DNA of 18,668 nucleotides, taken from Spirochaetaceae bacterium (lineage in GTDB: Bacteria > Spirochaetota > Spirochaetia > DSM-27196 > SKKC01). Shown here piece after piece: positions 6,970 through 14,170 of the stretch (positions are counted from its first letter, which is position 1; the number at the start of each line of letters is the position of its first letter). The stretch lies in contig PUOG01000048.1 of the NCBI GenBank assembly GCA_003552745.1, positions 1 to 18,668 of the forward strand, read 5' to 3'. The notes under the pieces were generated by a model. The model saw nothing but the letters and a program-made list of their open reading frames with translations, did not search any database and had not been told where the DNA came from. Made by a program: the position numbers and the translations under genes.

Positions 6970-7118
6970 CGTTATTACCTTTACGTCCGGCGACGGTTCA
7001 GTTCGGTGTTCGAGTCGTGAGAGGATCGCACCATTCCGCAGAACGGCTAACGGCCGTCTCCGGTGGTCGGCGATTGGCTTCAGTAGCGGCCCTCACATGG
7101 GCCGGAGGAGTTATGGGT

Positions 7119-7514
7119 ATGGACGGCGTCCCACCGGTTAAAACGCGTATCGAGAGCTATCTCATAAACCTGTCTCTGACATATGAGGAGGCGGGAGAAG
7201 ATGTGTGGATAATCAATGACGAGGACAAAGGGCTTGCGAACGTCGTTGTGTTCGCCGAAGAGCCGCTGGTCACGATACGCACGAAGGTTATGACGGTGCC
7301 TGAGAAGGAACGATCGCAGTTTTTCGAGGAGTTGCTCAGGCTGAACGCCGACATGGTCTACGGCGCGTATGCCATAGATGAGAGTGATGTGATTCTTGTC
7401 GAGACATTCGAGCTTTCGACCCTCGATTACGAGGAGTTTCAGGCGGCCCTGGATGCTATCGGCCTTGCGCTCGCTCAGCACTATCCGCAGCTTTCGAAGT
7501 ATCGTGACCAGTAA
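7119..7514 (+). CDS. YbjN-like / secretion-chaperone-like protein
   Basis: 131 residues from ATG 7119, chosen because GGAGGAG (7104-7110) lies 8 nt upstream. An ATG at 7113 is too close to that site, and a GTG at 7017 adds an unlikely Arg/Ser/Gly-rich leader. The alternating strand-helix pattern (VWIINDE, NVVVFAEEPLVTIRTKVM, FFEELLRLNADMVYGAYAI, VILVETFEL) and its size fit the YbjN / CesT-Tir chaperone-like fold. DUF2170 (YjfI-like) is an alternative. Proteins of these groups are often neighbours of pspA. Here the stop is 11 bp before pspA, so they are almost surely cotranscribed and probably act together in envelope-stress control. Confidence 0.65.
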   Translation: MDGVPPVKTRIESYLINLSLTYEEAGEDVWIINDEDKGLANVVVFAEEPLVTIRTKVMTVPEKERSQFFEELLRLNADMVYGAYAIDESDVILVETFELSTLDYEEFQAALDAIGLALAQHYPQLSKYRDQ

Positions 7515-7525
7515 GGGGGCAGATC

Positions 7526-8344
7526 ATGGGGCTTTTTGATCGCTTCAGACGTGTAGTCAAATCAAACATCAATGACATGATCAGCAAGGCCGAGAATCCG
7601 GAGAAGATGCTGAATCAGTTGATCTCCGACATGAATCAGCAGCTGATCGAATCGAAGAAGAGTGTAGCTTCGGCAATCGCCGACGAGAAGAAGCTCGAGC
7701 GACAAGTCAACGAGAATCGCAACCAGGCTTCCGAGTGGGAGCGCAAGGCGATGATGGCGCTCAAAGCGGGAAAGGAAGATCTTGCTCGCGAGGCGCTGAC
7801 TCGAAAACAGGAGTACGAGCAGTACGCCGATCAGCTCCACGAACAGTGGGAAGGGCAGCACCAGTCGGTCGAAAAGCTTAAAGAATCTCTACGTGGCCTT
7901 CAGCAGAAGATCGAGGAAGCACAGAGGAAAAAGAATCTCCTCATCGCGAGGTCGCGGAGAGCGGACGCGCAGAAGAAGATACAGTCGACGGTCAGCGGCA
8001 TGAGCGACAACAGCGCGTTCGAGGTCTTCGATCGCATGAGTAAACAGGTCGACCAGATCGAGGCGGAGGTCGAGGCGAGCGGCGAAATCGACCAGATGAG
8101 CGGCAGCGACGACCTCGAAACGCGTTTCAAAGAGCTCGAGGGCTCGACGGGCTCCGACTCGACCGACCAGATGCTCGACGACTTGCGGAAAAAAATGGCA
8201 CTTGAGGAAAACGCCGGCAAAGGTGCCGATGAAGGCGCCGATGAAGGCTCGACGAATTCTTCCTCCGGGAGCGGATCAACGGGGGATGAAGACGATCCAC
8301 TCGAGGAACTGAAAAAGAAGATGAACGATGAGGGTGGTGAGTAA
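7526..8344 (+). CDS. pspA: Phage shock protein A (PspA/IM30 family)
   Basis: A 272-residue peripheral membrane protein of the ESCRT-III-related PspA/Vipp1 family, which coats and repairs stressed inner membrane. MGLFDRFRRVVKSNIND is the amphipathic helix 0. Residues 25-205 are a long coiled coil with the canonical ENPEKML and KAMMALKAGKEDLAREAL segments. Residues 205-272 form an unusual acidic, Ser/Gly-rich tail. It carries GADE twice in tandem (233-240) and two related short helices, LDDLRKKMA (217-225) and LEELKKKMN (259-267). AGGGGG gives a strong ribosome-binding site. The 3' end overlaps the winged-helix gene by 17 nt. Confidence 0.93.
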   Translation: MGLFDRFRRVVKSNINDMISKAENPEKMLNQLISDMNQQLIESKKSVASAIADEKKLERQVNENRNQASEWERKAMMALKAGKEDLAREALTRKQEYEQYADQLHEQWEGQHQSVEKLKESLRGLQQKIEEAQRKKNLLIARSRRADAQKKIQSTVSGMSDNSAFEVFDRMSKQVDQIEAEVEASGEIDQMSGSDDLETRFKELEGSTGSDSTDQMLDDLRKKMALEENAGKGADEGADEGSTNSSSGSGSTGDEDDPLEELKKKMNDEGGE

Positions 8345-9029
8345 GAAGCCCGATGCCCACGGCCGCCGCGAGGAGCGGCTCTGTCTACTCGCTGATCCGC
8401 CGGAAACCGCCGAGCGGGTTCAGGACTACTTCGAGCGCGTGGACGATTATGATGTGTTAATCGTGCCGGAGGGCCCGCTTCCGGAGGCGGATTGGAGCGT
8501 GGTACCGGCCGACCGATTGCCGGACCTCGAGGAGGCTCGACCGCGTCTCGTTCAACGCACGAAGCTTATTGCGTTCGGATCGGCCGAGCTGCTTACCCCC
8601 GCATTCCTGTTCGGATGCTGGGATTTTCTCAAAGACCCGTGGAGTCCCGAGGAGCTCTACCTGCGCTTGCGCCGGATTGCATCTCCCGAATCGAATCCCG
8701 ACCGGTCGATTGCCGGTACACTCGAGTTCGATGCGGAGATGATGTGGAGTAGCAGGCACGCGGTCGATCTGCGACCGGCCGAGTATCGCCTTCTCGAAGT
8801 ACTCGTACACCGGGCCGGAGAGATCGTGAGCCGGGAAGAGCTCAACGTCGCGTTGAGTCACTCGCTCGCCGAGCATTCTCGGTCACTCGACATGAATATT
8901 TCCAATCTGCGGCGGAAGTTGCGTGTTGTCACGGCTCCCGAGTCTCCGCCGCGGATCGAAGTCGAGCGGGGAAAAGGGTATCGCCTGGTAGGGTGGGAAG
9001 GTGCCGCCGCGCCATCCGATGTCAAGTAG
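8328..9029 (+). CDS. OmpR/PhoB-type winged-helix protein with degenerate receiver
   Basis: 233 residues. Residues 130-222 are an OmpR-family DNA-binding winged helix: DLRPAEYRLLEVLVHRAGEIVSREEL, the recognition-helix region LDMNISNLRRKLRV, and the wing RIEVERGKGYRL. Residues 15-120 keep the end of a receiver fold (FGCWDFLKDPWSPEELYLRLRR, with the conserved Lys102 and Pro104), but the acidic pocket and phospho-acceptor Asp are not recognisable. It probably binds DNA without canonical phosphorylation. It starts within the end of pspA (17-nt overlap), so it is likely coexpressed and may regulate the psp-type operon. GTG 8334 or 8337 are alternative starts. No histidine kinase is nearby. Confidence 0.85.
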   Translation: MRVVSKKPDAHGRREERLCLLADPPETAERVQDYFERVDDYDVLIVPEGPLPEADWSVVPADRLPDLEEARPRLVQRTKLIAFGSAELLTPAFLFGCWDFLKDPWSPEELYLRLRRIASPESNPDRSIAGTLEFDAEMMWSSRHAVDLRPAEYRLLEVLVHRAGEIVSREELNVALSHSLAEHSRSLDMNISNLRRKLRVVTAPESPPRIEVERGKGYRLVGWEGAAAPSDVK

Positions 9030-9046
9030 CCGGCCTGTGCACTTCC

Positions 9047-9055
9047 TGTGGATAA
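9047..9055 (+). promoter_or_regulatory. Perfect DnaA-box-like 9-mer
   Basis: TGTGGATAA equals the reverse complement of the consensus TTATCCACA. It stands 17 nt after the winged-helix gene, at the edge of an AT-richer stretch. A single 9-mer can occur by chance; related 6-mers near 9250 and 9261 make it more notable. Confidence 0.4.
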
Positions 9056-9220
9056 AGTCGGGAAAACGGGTTAGCTACTACACAGATTTTAAGAGGTATA
9101 GCGTAATTCACTGTGCTGCTGTCCTTCGATTGGACATATTTCGTTACTAAATAGCGATTTAGATGCCATCTCATTCGTCGGCGGTCGAAAAGTAGACAGA
9201 ATGCGCCATGAGAAGGCCCA

Positions 9221-9234
9221 CACGTGGCCACGTG
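9221..9234. repeat. 14-bp perfect palindrome
   Basis: CACGTGGCCACGTG is fully self-complementary and lies 65 bp upstream of the membrane-protein operon. It is a good candidate for a dimeric regulator site. It may also help form a cruciform together with the flanking CCC/GGG bases. Confidence 0.45.
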
Positions 9235-9299
9235 GGTCGACTCCGACCCTGTGGACAGTCTGTGGAAATCGTGGGTAGGGGATAGATTGCTCAGGCGCA

Positions 9300-10298
9300 A
9301 TGCGCCGTGCTACTATCGCAGTCGATGTGAGAACCGTCGGACAGGTTTCTATTGCTTTCTTTTTTCGTATCATCGTGTATTCGGTCGCAATCGGCGCACT
9401 CGCCGCCGGGGCTCGCTTCGGGATCGCGTACGATCCGAACGCTGTCGCCGGTGTGGCGCGACTTGCCCCATTGTTCCTCGATTCGCTCGGCCACGCGTTA
9501 CCTTGGGCGGTCCTGCTCGCATTCGCCGCGTCGCTGATCAAGCTTCTCTACGTCAACCGCTTTCGACGCCTCGCCGGTGTCGTGCTCTGGGCCTTTTTCG
9601 TGCTCGTTTTCGGTGTTGCACACATGCATGGCCCGTCGATCCGTGATGCGGCTGCTCTCCGACCGGGAAGCGTGGCTCCGGTCGTACGCTCCGGTGGAAT
9701 TACCCGGTTCCCCCACGCAGATCTTCTGGTAACGGGTCGTGACGGCTACAGCCTGCTCGGTGTCCTGTATCTGGAACGGAACGGAGCGCGAGACATCGCC
9801 TACCTGGAGGAGGCATTCGTAGACCCATTCAACCGTAAGATCGAGCTGGTTGAGGTCGATCGGCGCTTGTCGATGGCTGAAGCGCAAACAGGTCCGACGG
9901 TACTCTTCCGGCCCCCTGAGCTGCTCGAGAGGGTCGTCGAGGCCGCCGGGGATAGCCACCGGCAGTTGAACGCTATCGCCGACCGCCACGGGACGCTTAG
10001 ATTCTGGATTGAAGTAGTCGCGGTCGCCCTGGCGGTAAGCGGCACGTGGGCGCTGGCTCACATGAGTCGTTGGCCGCTGCTCAATGCGTCGGCGGTGCTG
10101 TTCACGTTCGCCGCTATCGTTCTCATTCATCCGCTGCTGTACGGACCGGAGACCACGAGTCTGTTCGAGCTTGTATTCTCTTCCGACGTCGCGGCGTTCG
10201 GTCCGACGCTCACTCTCGCGGCGGTCTGGGTCGGCCTGACGATTTTCGGGCTGATCTTCCCGTCTCCTGAACGTATACAGCGGGAGTTGCGGGGGTAG
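9300..10298 (+). CDS. Membrane protein with LptF/LptG-like topology (first of pair)
   Basis: 332 residues. Hydrophobic segments fall at about 16-40, 63-84, 92-109, 235-253, 258-280 and 299-320. This is three helices, a soluble domain of about 125 residues, then three helices. The soluble part is strand-rich (DLLVTGRDGYSLLGVLYLERN, KIELVEVDRRL) and could be a periplasmic beta-jellyroll like that of LptF/LptG, which extract lipopolysaccharide with LptB and LptC. Sequence motifs of the family are weak, so this is inference from layout and from the neighbour. The start is ATG 9300 without a clear ribosome-binding site; GTG 9327 is an alternative. Only 2 bp separate it from the next gene, so they are coupled. 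Confidence 0.6.
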   Translation: MRRATIAVDVRTVGQVSIAFFFRIIVYSVAIGALAAGARFGIAYDPNAVAGVARLAPLFLDSLGHALPWAVLLAFAASLIKLLYVNRFRRLAGVVLWAFFVLVFGVAHMHGPSIRDAAALRPGSVAPVVRSGGITRFPHADLLVTGRDGYSLLGVLYLERNGARDIAYLEEAFVDPFNRKIELVEVDRRLSMAEAQTGPTVLFRPPELLERVVEAAGDSHRQLNAIADRHGTLRFWIEVVAVALAVSGTWALAHMSRWPLLNASAVLFTFAAIVLIHPLLYGPETTSLFELVFSSDVAAFGPTLTLAAVWVGLTIFGLIFPSPERIQRELRG

Positions 10299-10300
10299 GT

Positions 10301-11998
10301 ATGGGGTCGCTGCTGCAGAGGGCGGGAATCGTCCTGGTCGTCTCCTACGTGATGTTTGCCGCGGTGGCGTTGATCGTGTCGCTCTTGGAGGTGCCGGCGC
10401 TCGAGCTGCTCGGAGAACTCTACTGGAGCTGGGTTTTTCGCAATACGGCGATTCGCGCGCTCGAGTTCTTCCCTGCCGCGACCGTGTTCGGTCTGCTCGT
10501 TCTGGTGGGGTTGATTCTCGGAGATCTGAAGATCGTCACTGAATCCTACCGCCTCGCCTTTCTCCGGGCGCTCCTGGTAGTGGCGGTGGCCGCGGCAGCA
10601 CTTCAAGGGGTGTTCTCTCTCGCTCTCACACCCGCAATGCGGCGTGGCGCCGGCGAACAACTTGCGGTGACCAGCACGGTCCGACACTACCGCGAGCGCT
10701 TCGCTACGAATATGCGAGAGCACAATTTCGCACTGGCGAGACGGAACGCCGAGAACATCGCGTTGGCGATGCCTTCCCTCAGTCATGAAACCGAAGAAAT
10801 GCTCTCGGATCTGCGGGAGGCGCAGGAAGCGGCGGCCGAAGACGTGCTGGAGGAAGACGATCCGGAGGCAGGCGCGCCCTCGGTGGCAAGGCCGGGCGGC
10901 CGGACGGCCGCTCAACGCTACGATCGCGCCCGAACGGCTATGGAGCAGGGTGACTGGTTCACTGCCCATCTCTACGGACGTCAGGCATTCGATCTCGATC
11001 CGCGGTTGTCGTCGGCGCGGGAGCTCGCCGAGGATGCCTGGAACGAGATCGAACGTTCGGCCCGTGACGACGATCGAACCGAACGCTTCGAACGCAAGCG
11101 GGAAGGGCTGCGCGCGCTGACCGACGGGCGTTCGATCGAAGCGTATTACCTCTTTCGTGAGTTGCGCGAGCAATACCCGGACGATCACGATGTGAGGCGT
11201 TACCTTTCGGAGGCCCAGGAACAAGCGTCCGAAATCGCGTTCTTCGTCGAGGATGTCGACGAGATCGCCGGTCTACCCGGCGAGAACGACGTTATCTACG
11301 TCCAGAAGGGGGGCGATTACGACTTCGAGATCATCCATTTCGATCGACTTATAGGGGCGCCGGCCGCCCGATACGCAGTCGGCGTACGGGCGGTTGGATT
11401 GGACGACGACGGAATCGCGTACTCTCTGCGGGCGCCACTCGGCGCATTCGTCGAAGGAGTTCTCGCCGTTCGGGGGTTGGATCCGGACGATCCGACCGGT
11501 GGATTCGATGCCGAGTATGTCAGCGGCTCGAGACCCGAAAGCCTCCACTCGATCATTCCTCTCCACGTCAGCTCGGCTCAGTTGCTGCGAAGCTCGCGGG
11601 CGCAGCGCCATCTCAAAGAGCTCAACGCGATCGATCTACTGCGGCTATTCGATGATTCGCGAACGGCTGGGTTCGTCCGGGAGTCGGTCCAGCAGGAGAT
11701 AGTGCGGCGGCTCGCCTCAGTGTTTACGGTCGTGGTGGTTTCCGTCGCCGCCGCCGCGATTGCACTCGCTCGACGAAGTCTGTACGCCGATCGCCCTCCG
11801 ATTTTCGCCCTGCTGCTCCTTCCGTTGCCGGCGGTCGCCGCGTATCTCGCTGTCGAAATATGGGCGTACGCACAGGACATCCTCGGCGGGCTGCTTCTGA
11901 TCGCACTCCCGTTCGGTGCCGCGCTCGCAGCGCTCATAACGGTGCAGGCGCTTTTTGTCGTACTGGCCCTGGCTGCTACGATCAGAAACACGCAATGA
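10301..11998 (+). CDS. LptF/LptG-like membrane protein with TPR insertion (second of pair)
   Basis: 565 residues. Helices are at about 8-28, 57-75 and 86-110, then a long soluble region (112-470), then a hydrophobic end (472-490, 500-518 and 528-560). FFPAATVFGLLVLVGLILGD through TPAMRR resembles helices 2-3 of LptF/LptG. LKELNAIDLLRLF followed by QEIVRRLASVFTVVVVSV resembles the conserved entry to helix 4 (ElhrRla-type). LptF/G have about 360 residues; the excess is an Ala/Glu linker and two TPR-like units (about 203-250 and 265-305) placed before a strand-rich part (330-425). It is probably a partner of the preceding protein in a lipid- or envelope-transport complex. Its stop overlaps the J-domain gene start (ATGA). 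Confidence 0.65.
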   Translation: MGSLLQRAGIVLVVSYVMFAAVALIVSLLEVPALELLGELYWSWVFRNTAIRALEFFPAATVFGLLVLVGLILGDLKIVTESYRLAFLRALLVVAVAAAALQGVFSLALTPAMRRGAGEQLAVTSTVRHYRERFATNMREHNFALARRNAENIALAMPSLSHETEEMLSDLREAQEAAAEDVLEEDDPEAGAPSVARPGGRTAAQRYDRARTAMEQGDWFTAHLYGRQAFDLDPRLSSARELAEDAWNEIERSARDDDRTERFERKREGLRALTDGRSIEAYYLFRELREQYPDDHDVRRYLSEAQEQASEIAFFVEDVDEIAGLPGENDVIYVQKGGDYDFEIIHFDRLIGAPAARYAVGVRAVGLDDDGIAYSLRAPLGAFVEGVLAVRGLDPDDPTGGFDAEYVSGSRPESLHSIIPLHVSSAQLLRSSRAQRHLKELNAIDLLRLFDDSRTAGFVRESVQQEIVRRLASVFTVVVVSVAAAAIALARRSLYADRPPIFALLLLPLPAVAAYLAVEIWAYAQDILGGLLLIALPFGAALAALITVQALFVVLALAATIRNTQ

Positions 11999-12846
11999 TC
12001 AGAATCCCGCGATCGTATATCGGAACCGCAGGTGGTGCGCTCATCGGGTTGACGCTCGGGCCGCCGGGGGTCGTCGCAGGGGCGATCATCGGTATGCTGC
12101 TCGACCGGATCATCTCGGAATTGCGGGCGCGCGTAGCGATTCGGCGAGCGCTCGGTTTGTCGGATAGCGGCTCCGATGCGGTCGGAGGAGTTCGGTGGCG
12201 TGAGCGTCGAACGCTCTCGGAGTTGCCGGCGGTCATCGTCGCGGCGCTGGTGCGACACGACCGGCGGCACCTCGGCCTCGAGGACGGTCACGCCGCGTGG
12301 TTGTGGTTGGTGGCCGGAGCGCTGCGAATGACCGGCGGCCTGCCCGCCGATACCGGATTGCGTCGGCGGATGGGCGCACATCTGAGCGCGGTCAGCGGCA
12401 GCCGCATCTCGGTGGGAAGCACCGTTACCGAGCTCGTACGTCTGGAGTCCTCCGGGCTGTCCATCGAACGCATCGTTGACGGATTGCGCGGTGTCGTGAA
12501 AGAGGAGGCGTTCGATGCCCATCTTACATTTCTCGATTCACTTCGAGCCGACGGTGCTCCCTCGGTCCGCAACAGCACGGACGGCCGGCTTGTATGGGAT
12601 CCCGACGCCTCACCCGCGCTCGGTCTGTCCGGGCCGGCTTCACCGGAGGTTATTCGTCGTGCATTCCGTGAGCGTGCACAACAGCTGCACCCGGACCGCG
12701 ACGGCGGGAGCGAAGCGGAGTTTGTGGCGCTCAGGGACGCGTACGAGAGGTTGCTCAGCCGGAGCGACGAGCGATTCGTAGACCGAGACTCTCAAGACGA
12801 TCGACGAGATTTTCGTAGCCCCGTTCGATCTGATAGACGTTGCTGA
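11995..12846 (+). CDS. DjlA-like J-domain cochaperone
   Basis: 283 residues from ATG 11995, whose ATGA overlaps the previous stop. Residues 9-40 are a Gly-rich hydrophobic segment (GTAGGALIGLTLGPPG...) like the membrane helix of DjlA. Residues 70-185 are helical and could correspond to the TerB-like middle domain. Residues 214-254 are a C-terminal J domain with HPD at 232-234 (QLHPDRDGGSEAEF), which would stimulate a DnaK-type ATPase at the membrane. The final 30 residues, after ERLL, are Arg/Asp-rich and coded wholly antisense to the 3' end of murA (92-bp overlap). The operon context suggests a role in folding or assembling the preceding membrane pair. Confidence 0.8.
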   Translation: MIRIPRSYIGTAGGALIGLTLGPPGVVAGAIIGMLLDRIISELRARVAIRRALGLSDSGSDAVGGVRWRERRTLSELPAVIVAALVRHDRRHLGLEDGHAAWLWLVAGALRMTGGLPADTGLRRRMGAHLSAVSGSRISVGSTVTELVRLESSGLSIERIVDGLRGVVKEEAFDAHLTFLDSLRADGAPSVRNSTDGRLVWDPDASPALGLSGPASPEVIRRAFRERAQQLHPDRDGGSEAEFVALRDAYERLLSRSDERFVDRDSQDDRRDFRSPVRSDRRC

Positions 12847-14035
12847 TCACGCTCGTTCCTTCGGCCGCGAGGGCGGCGATAGCCATGGCCATACCCGCAC
12901 GCACGTCGGGGGACACGAGCTCGGACCCGCGCAATCGCGACGGCCCACTGACCACCGCACGATGCGGATCACAGAGAATGATCCGCGCACCCATCTCGAT
13001 AAGTCGATCGACGAAATACATGCGCGACTCGTACATCTTCTCGTGCACGAGGACGGTACCGACCGCTTGAGTGGCGACCACGACCATGATACTGATCAGA
13101 TCGGCAGGGAATCCGGGCCACGGTGCGTCGTCGATTCGAGGGATCATTCCGCCGAAATCGGGTACTATCGCCAGCGACTGCCCGCTCGGAACGCGGATAT
13201 CGTCGCCTTCGTCCTCCCAGTGGACACCGAGCTTGTTGAATGCGAGGCGGAACATCTTGAGGTGTTGCGGCTGCGCCTTCTCGATTATCAGCTCGCCGTG
13301 GGTCACCGCCGCGAGTCCGATGAGTGAGCCGACTTCCATGTAGTCGCTCCCGATGACGAACTCGGTCCCGTGCAGCTTCTTCGCGCCGTCGATCCGCAGA
13401 ATATTGCTTCCGATACCGGTGATCTTTGCCCCCATGGAGGCGAGCATGTTGCACAGATCCTGGACGTGCGGTTCACTCGCCGCATTTTCGATGGTGGTAT
13501 GTCCATCGGAGAGGACCGCCGCCATGATCGCGTTTTCGGTTGCGGTCACCGAGGCTTCATCGAGGAAAAGGTGGTCACCGACGAGCTTCTTCGCCGTGAG
13601 CTTGTAAACACCGTCCGCCTCGAGGTGCGCACCGAGACCGCGCAAGGCGAGAAAGTGGGTATCGAGTCGGCGGCGACCGATCACATCTCCTCCCGGTGGT
13701 GGAAGTACAATCCGTCCCGTCCGCGCAAGCAATGGACCAGCGAGAAGTATGCTGGCGCGCACCCGCCCGGCCAGTTCCGGGGAAATCTCGGAACTCGCCA
13801 GGTTAAGCGTATGCACACGGTACGCCCCCGCTTCCAGCCGCTCCACCGATACACCGAGTGACTCGAGGACGGTGAACATCACCTTAACGTCCTCGATCTC
13901 GGGTACGTTTCGAATGACTACCGGCTCGTCGGTAAGCAGGGTAGCGGCGATACACGGCAATGCCGCGTTCTTGTTACCGCTCGCCCGAATGCGGCCCTTG
14001 GCGGGGAAGCCGCCCTCGATGTGGTACTGATCCAT
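12755..14035 (-). CDS. murA: UDP-N-acetylglucosamine 1-carboxyvinyltransferase (Cys-to-Asp type)
   Basis: This 426-residue enzyme catalyses the first committed step of peptidoglycan synthesis, the transfer of enolpyruvate from PEP to UDP-GlcNAc in the cytoplasm. Start ATG 14035 gives the normal N-terminus and puts SGNKNAALP, with Lys22 and Asn23, at the E. coli numbering; a longer reading to 14149 is not supported. The catalytic loop reads PPPGGDVIGRRRLD. Asp117 (codon 13685-13687) replaces the Cys attacked by fosfomycin in most bacteria. IDDAPWPGFPAD supplies the conserved Asp, and PDVRAG the conserved Arg near the C-terminus. AGGA lies about 9 nt before the ATG. It is divergent from the aspartate kinase gene and convergent with and overlapping the J-domain gene. 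Confidence 0.95.
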   Translation of the reverse strand: MDQYHIEGGFPAKGRIRASGNKNAALPCIAATLLTDEPVVIRNVPEIEDVKVMFTVLESLGVSVERLEAGAYRVHTLNLASSEISPELAGRVRASILLAGPLLARTGRIVLPPPGGDVIGRRRLDTHFLALRGLGAHLEADGVYKLTAKKLVGDHLFLDEASVTATENAIMAAVLSDGHTTIENAASEPHVQDLCNMLASMGAKITGIGSNILRIDGAKKLHGTEFVIGSDYMEVGSLIGLAAVTHGELIIEKAQPQHLKMFRLAFNKLGVHWEDEGDDIRVPSGQSLAIVPDFGGMIPRIDDAPWPGFPADLISIMVVVATQAVGTVLVHEKMYESRMYFVDRLIEMGARIILCDPHRAVVSGPSRLRGSELVSPDVRAGMAMAIAALAAEGTSVISNVYQIERGYENLVDRLESLGLRIARRSG

Positions 14036-14043
14036 TGCCGCAT

Positions 14044-14072
14044 ATCCTACCGGCGCGAACGGTCGGGGTAAA
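14044..14072 (-). promoter_or_regulatory. Candidate murA promoter
   Basis: On the minus strand TTTACC (14072-14067, 4 of 6) and TAGGAT (14049-14044, 4 of 6) are separated by 17 nt. The predicted start of transcription would be within about 3 nt of the murA ATG. The match is modest, and AGGAT could instead serve as the ribosome-binding site of a longer transcript. Confidence 0.25.
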
Positions 14073-14133
14073 GGCGAAACATGCGCGACATGCCGAATCT
14101 GGAGACGTAAGGCGCGCAAGCGGGCAATACCTG

Positions 14134-14163
14134 CTGACGCACGGCACAAAATCGAGTTATAAG
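14134..14163 (+). promoter_or_regulatory. Candidate promoter of the aspartate kinase-thrC operon
   Basis: CTGACG (14134-14139, 4 of 6) and TATAAG (14158-14163, 5 of 6) are 18 nt apart. Transcription would begin at or next to the ATG at 14171. AAGGTG (14161-14166) overlaps the -10 and could act as ribosome-binding site only for transcripts starting further upstream. No attenuator-like leader peptide is seen. Confidence 0.35.
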
Positions 14164-14170
14164 GTGCGGG

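Larger units (their letters stand above)
9030..9299. other. Structured AT-richer intergenic region with DnaA-box-like motifs
   Basis: This gene-free stretch is about 41% GC over 9061-9180, far below the flanking genes. It contains a perfect DnaA-box 9-mer, TGTGGATAA (9047-9055), and two related copies, TGTGGACAG (9250-9258) and TGTGGAAAT (9261-9269), spaced 11 bp apart, one helical turn. It also holds CGTGGGT twice (9231, 9270), the 14-bp palindrome CACGTGGCCACGTG (9221-9234), CTAAAT/ATTTAG around a 4-nt loop (9147-9162), and TGTCC/GGACA around 7 nt (9120-9136). It may hold the promoter of the following operon, a DnaA-binding site, or an origin-like element. No dnaA, dnaN, gyrB or rpmH lies nearby. 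Confidence 0.45.

Noticed and set aside
7008..7016. tRNA T-loop-like GTTCGAGTC
   Set aside because: The flanking bases do not pair into a T-stem, and no acceptor or anticodon arms are found around it.
7017..7118. In-frame N-terminal extension of the YbjN-like protein from GTG 7017
   Set aside because: The composition is Arg/Ser/Gly-rich, no ribosome-binding site precedes it, and a strong one serves ATG 7119.
10127..11224. Long minus-strand open frame within the LptF/G-like gene
   Set aside because: It is a composition artefact of GC-rich DNA opposite a membrane-protein gene; no domain is recognised.
11578..12522. Long minus-strand open frame across the membrane and J-domain genes
   Set aside because: Its Arg/Ser/Thr-rich translation is typical of antisense frames, and it lies opposite two supported genes.
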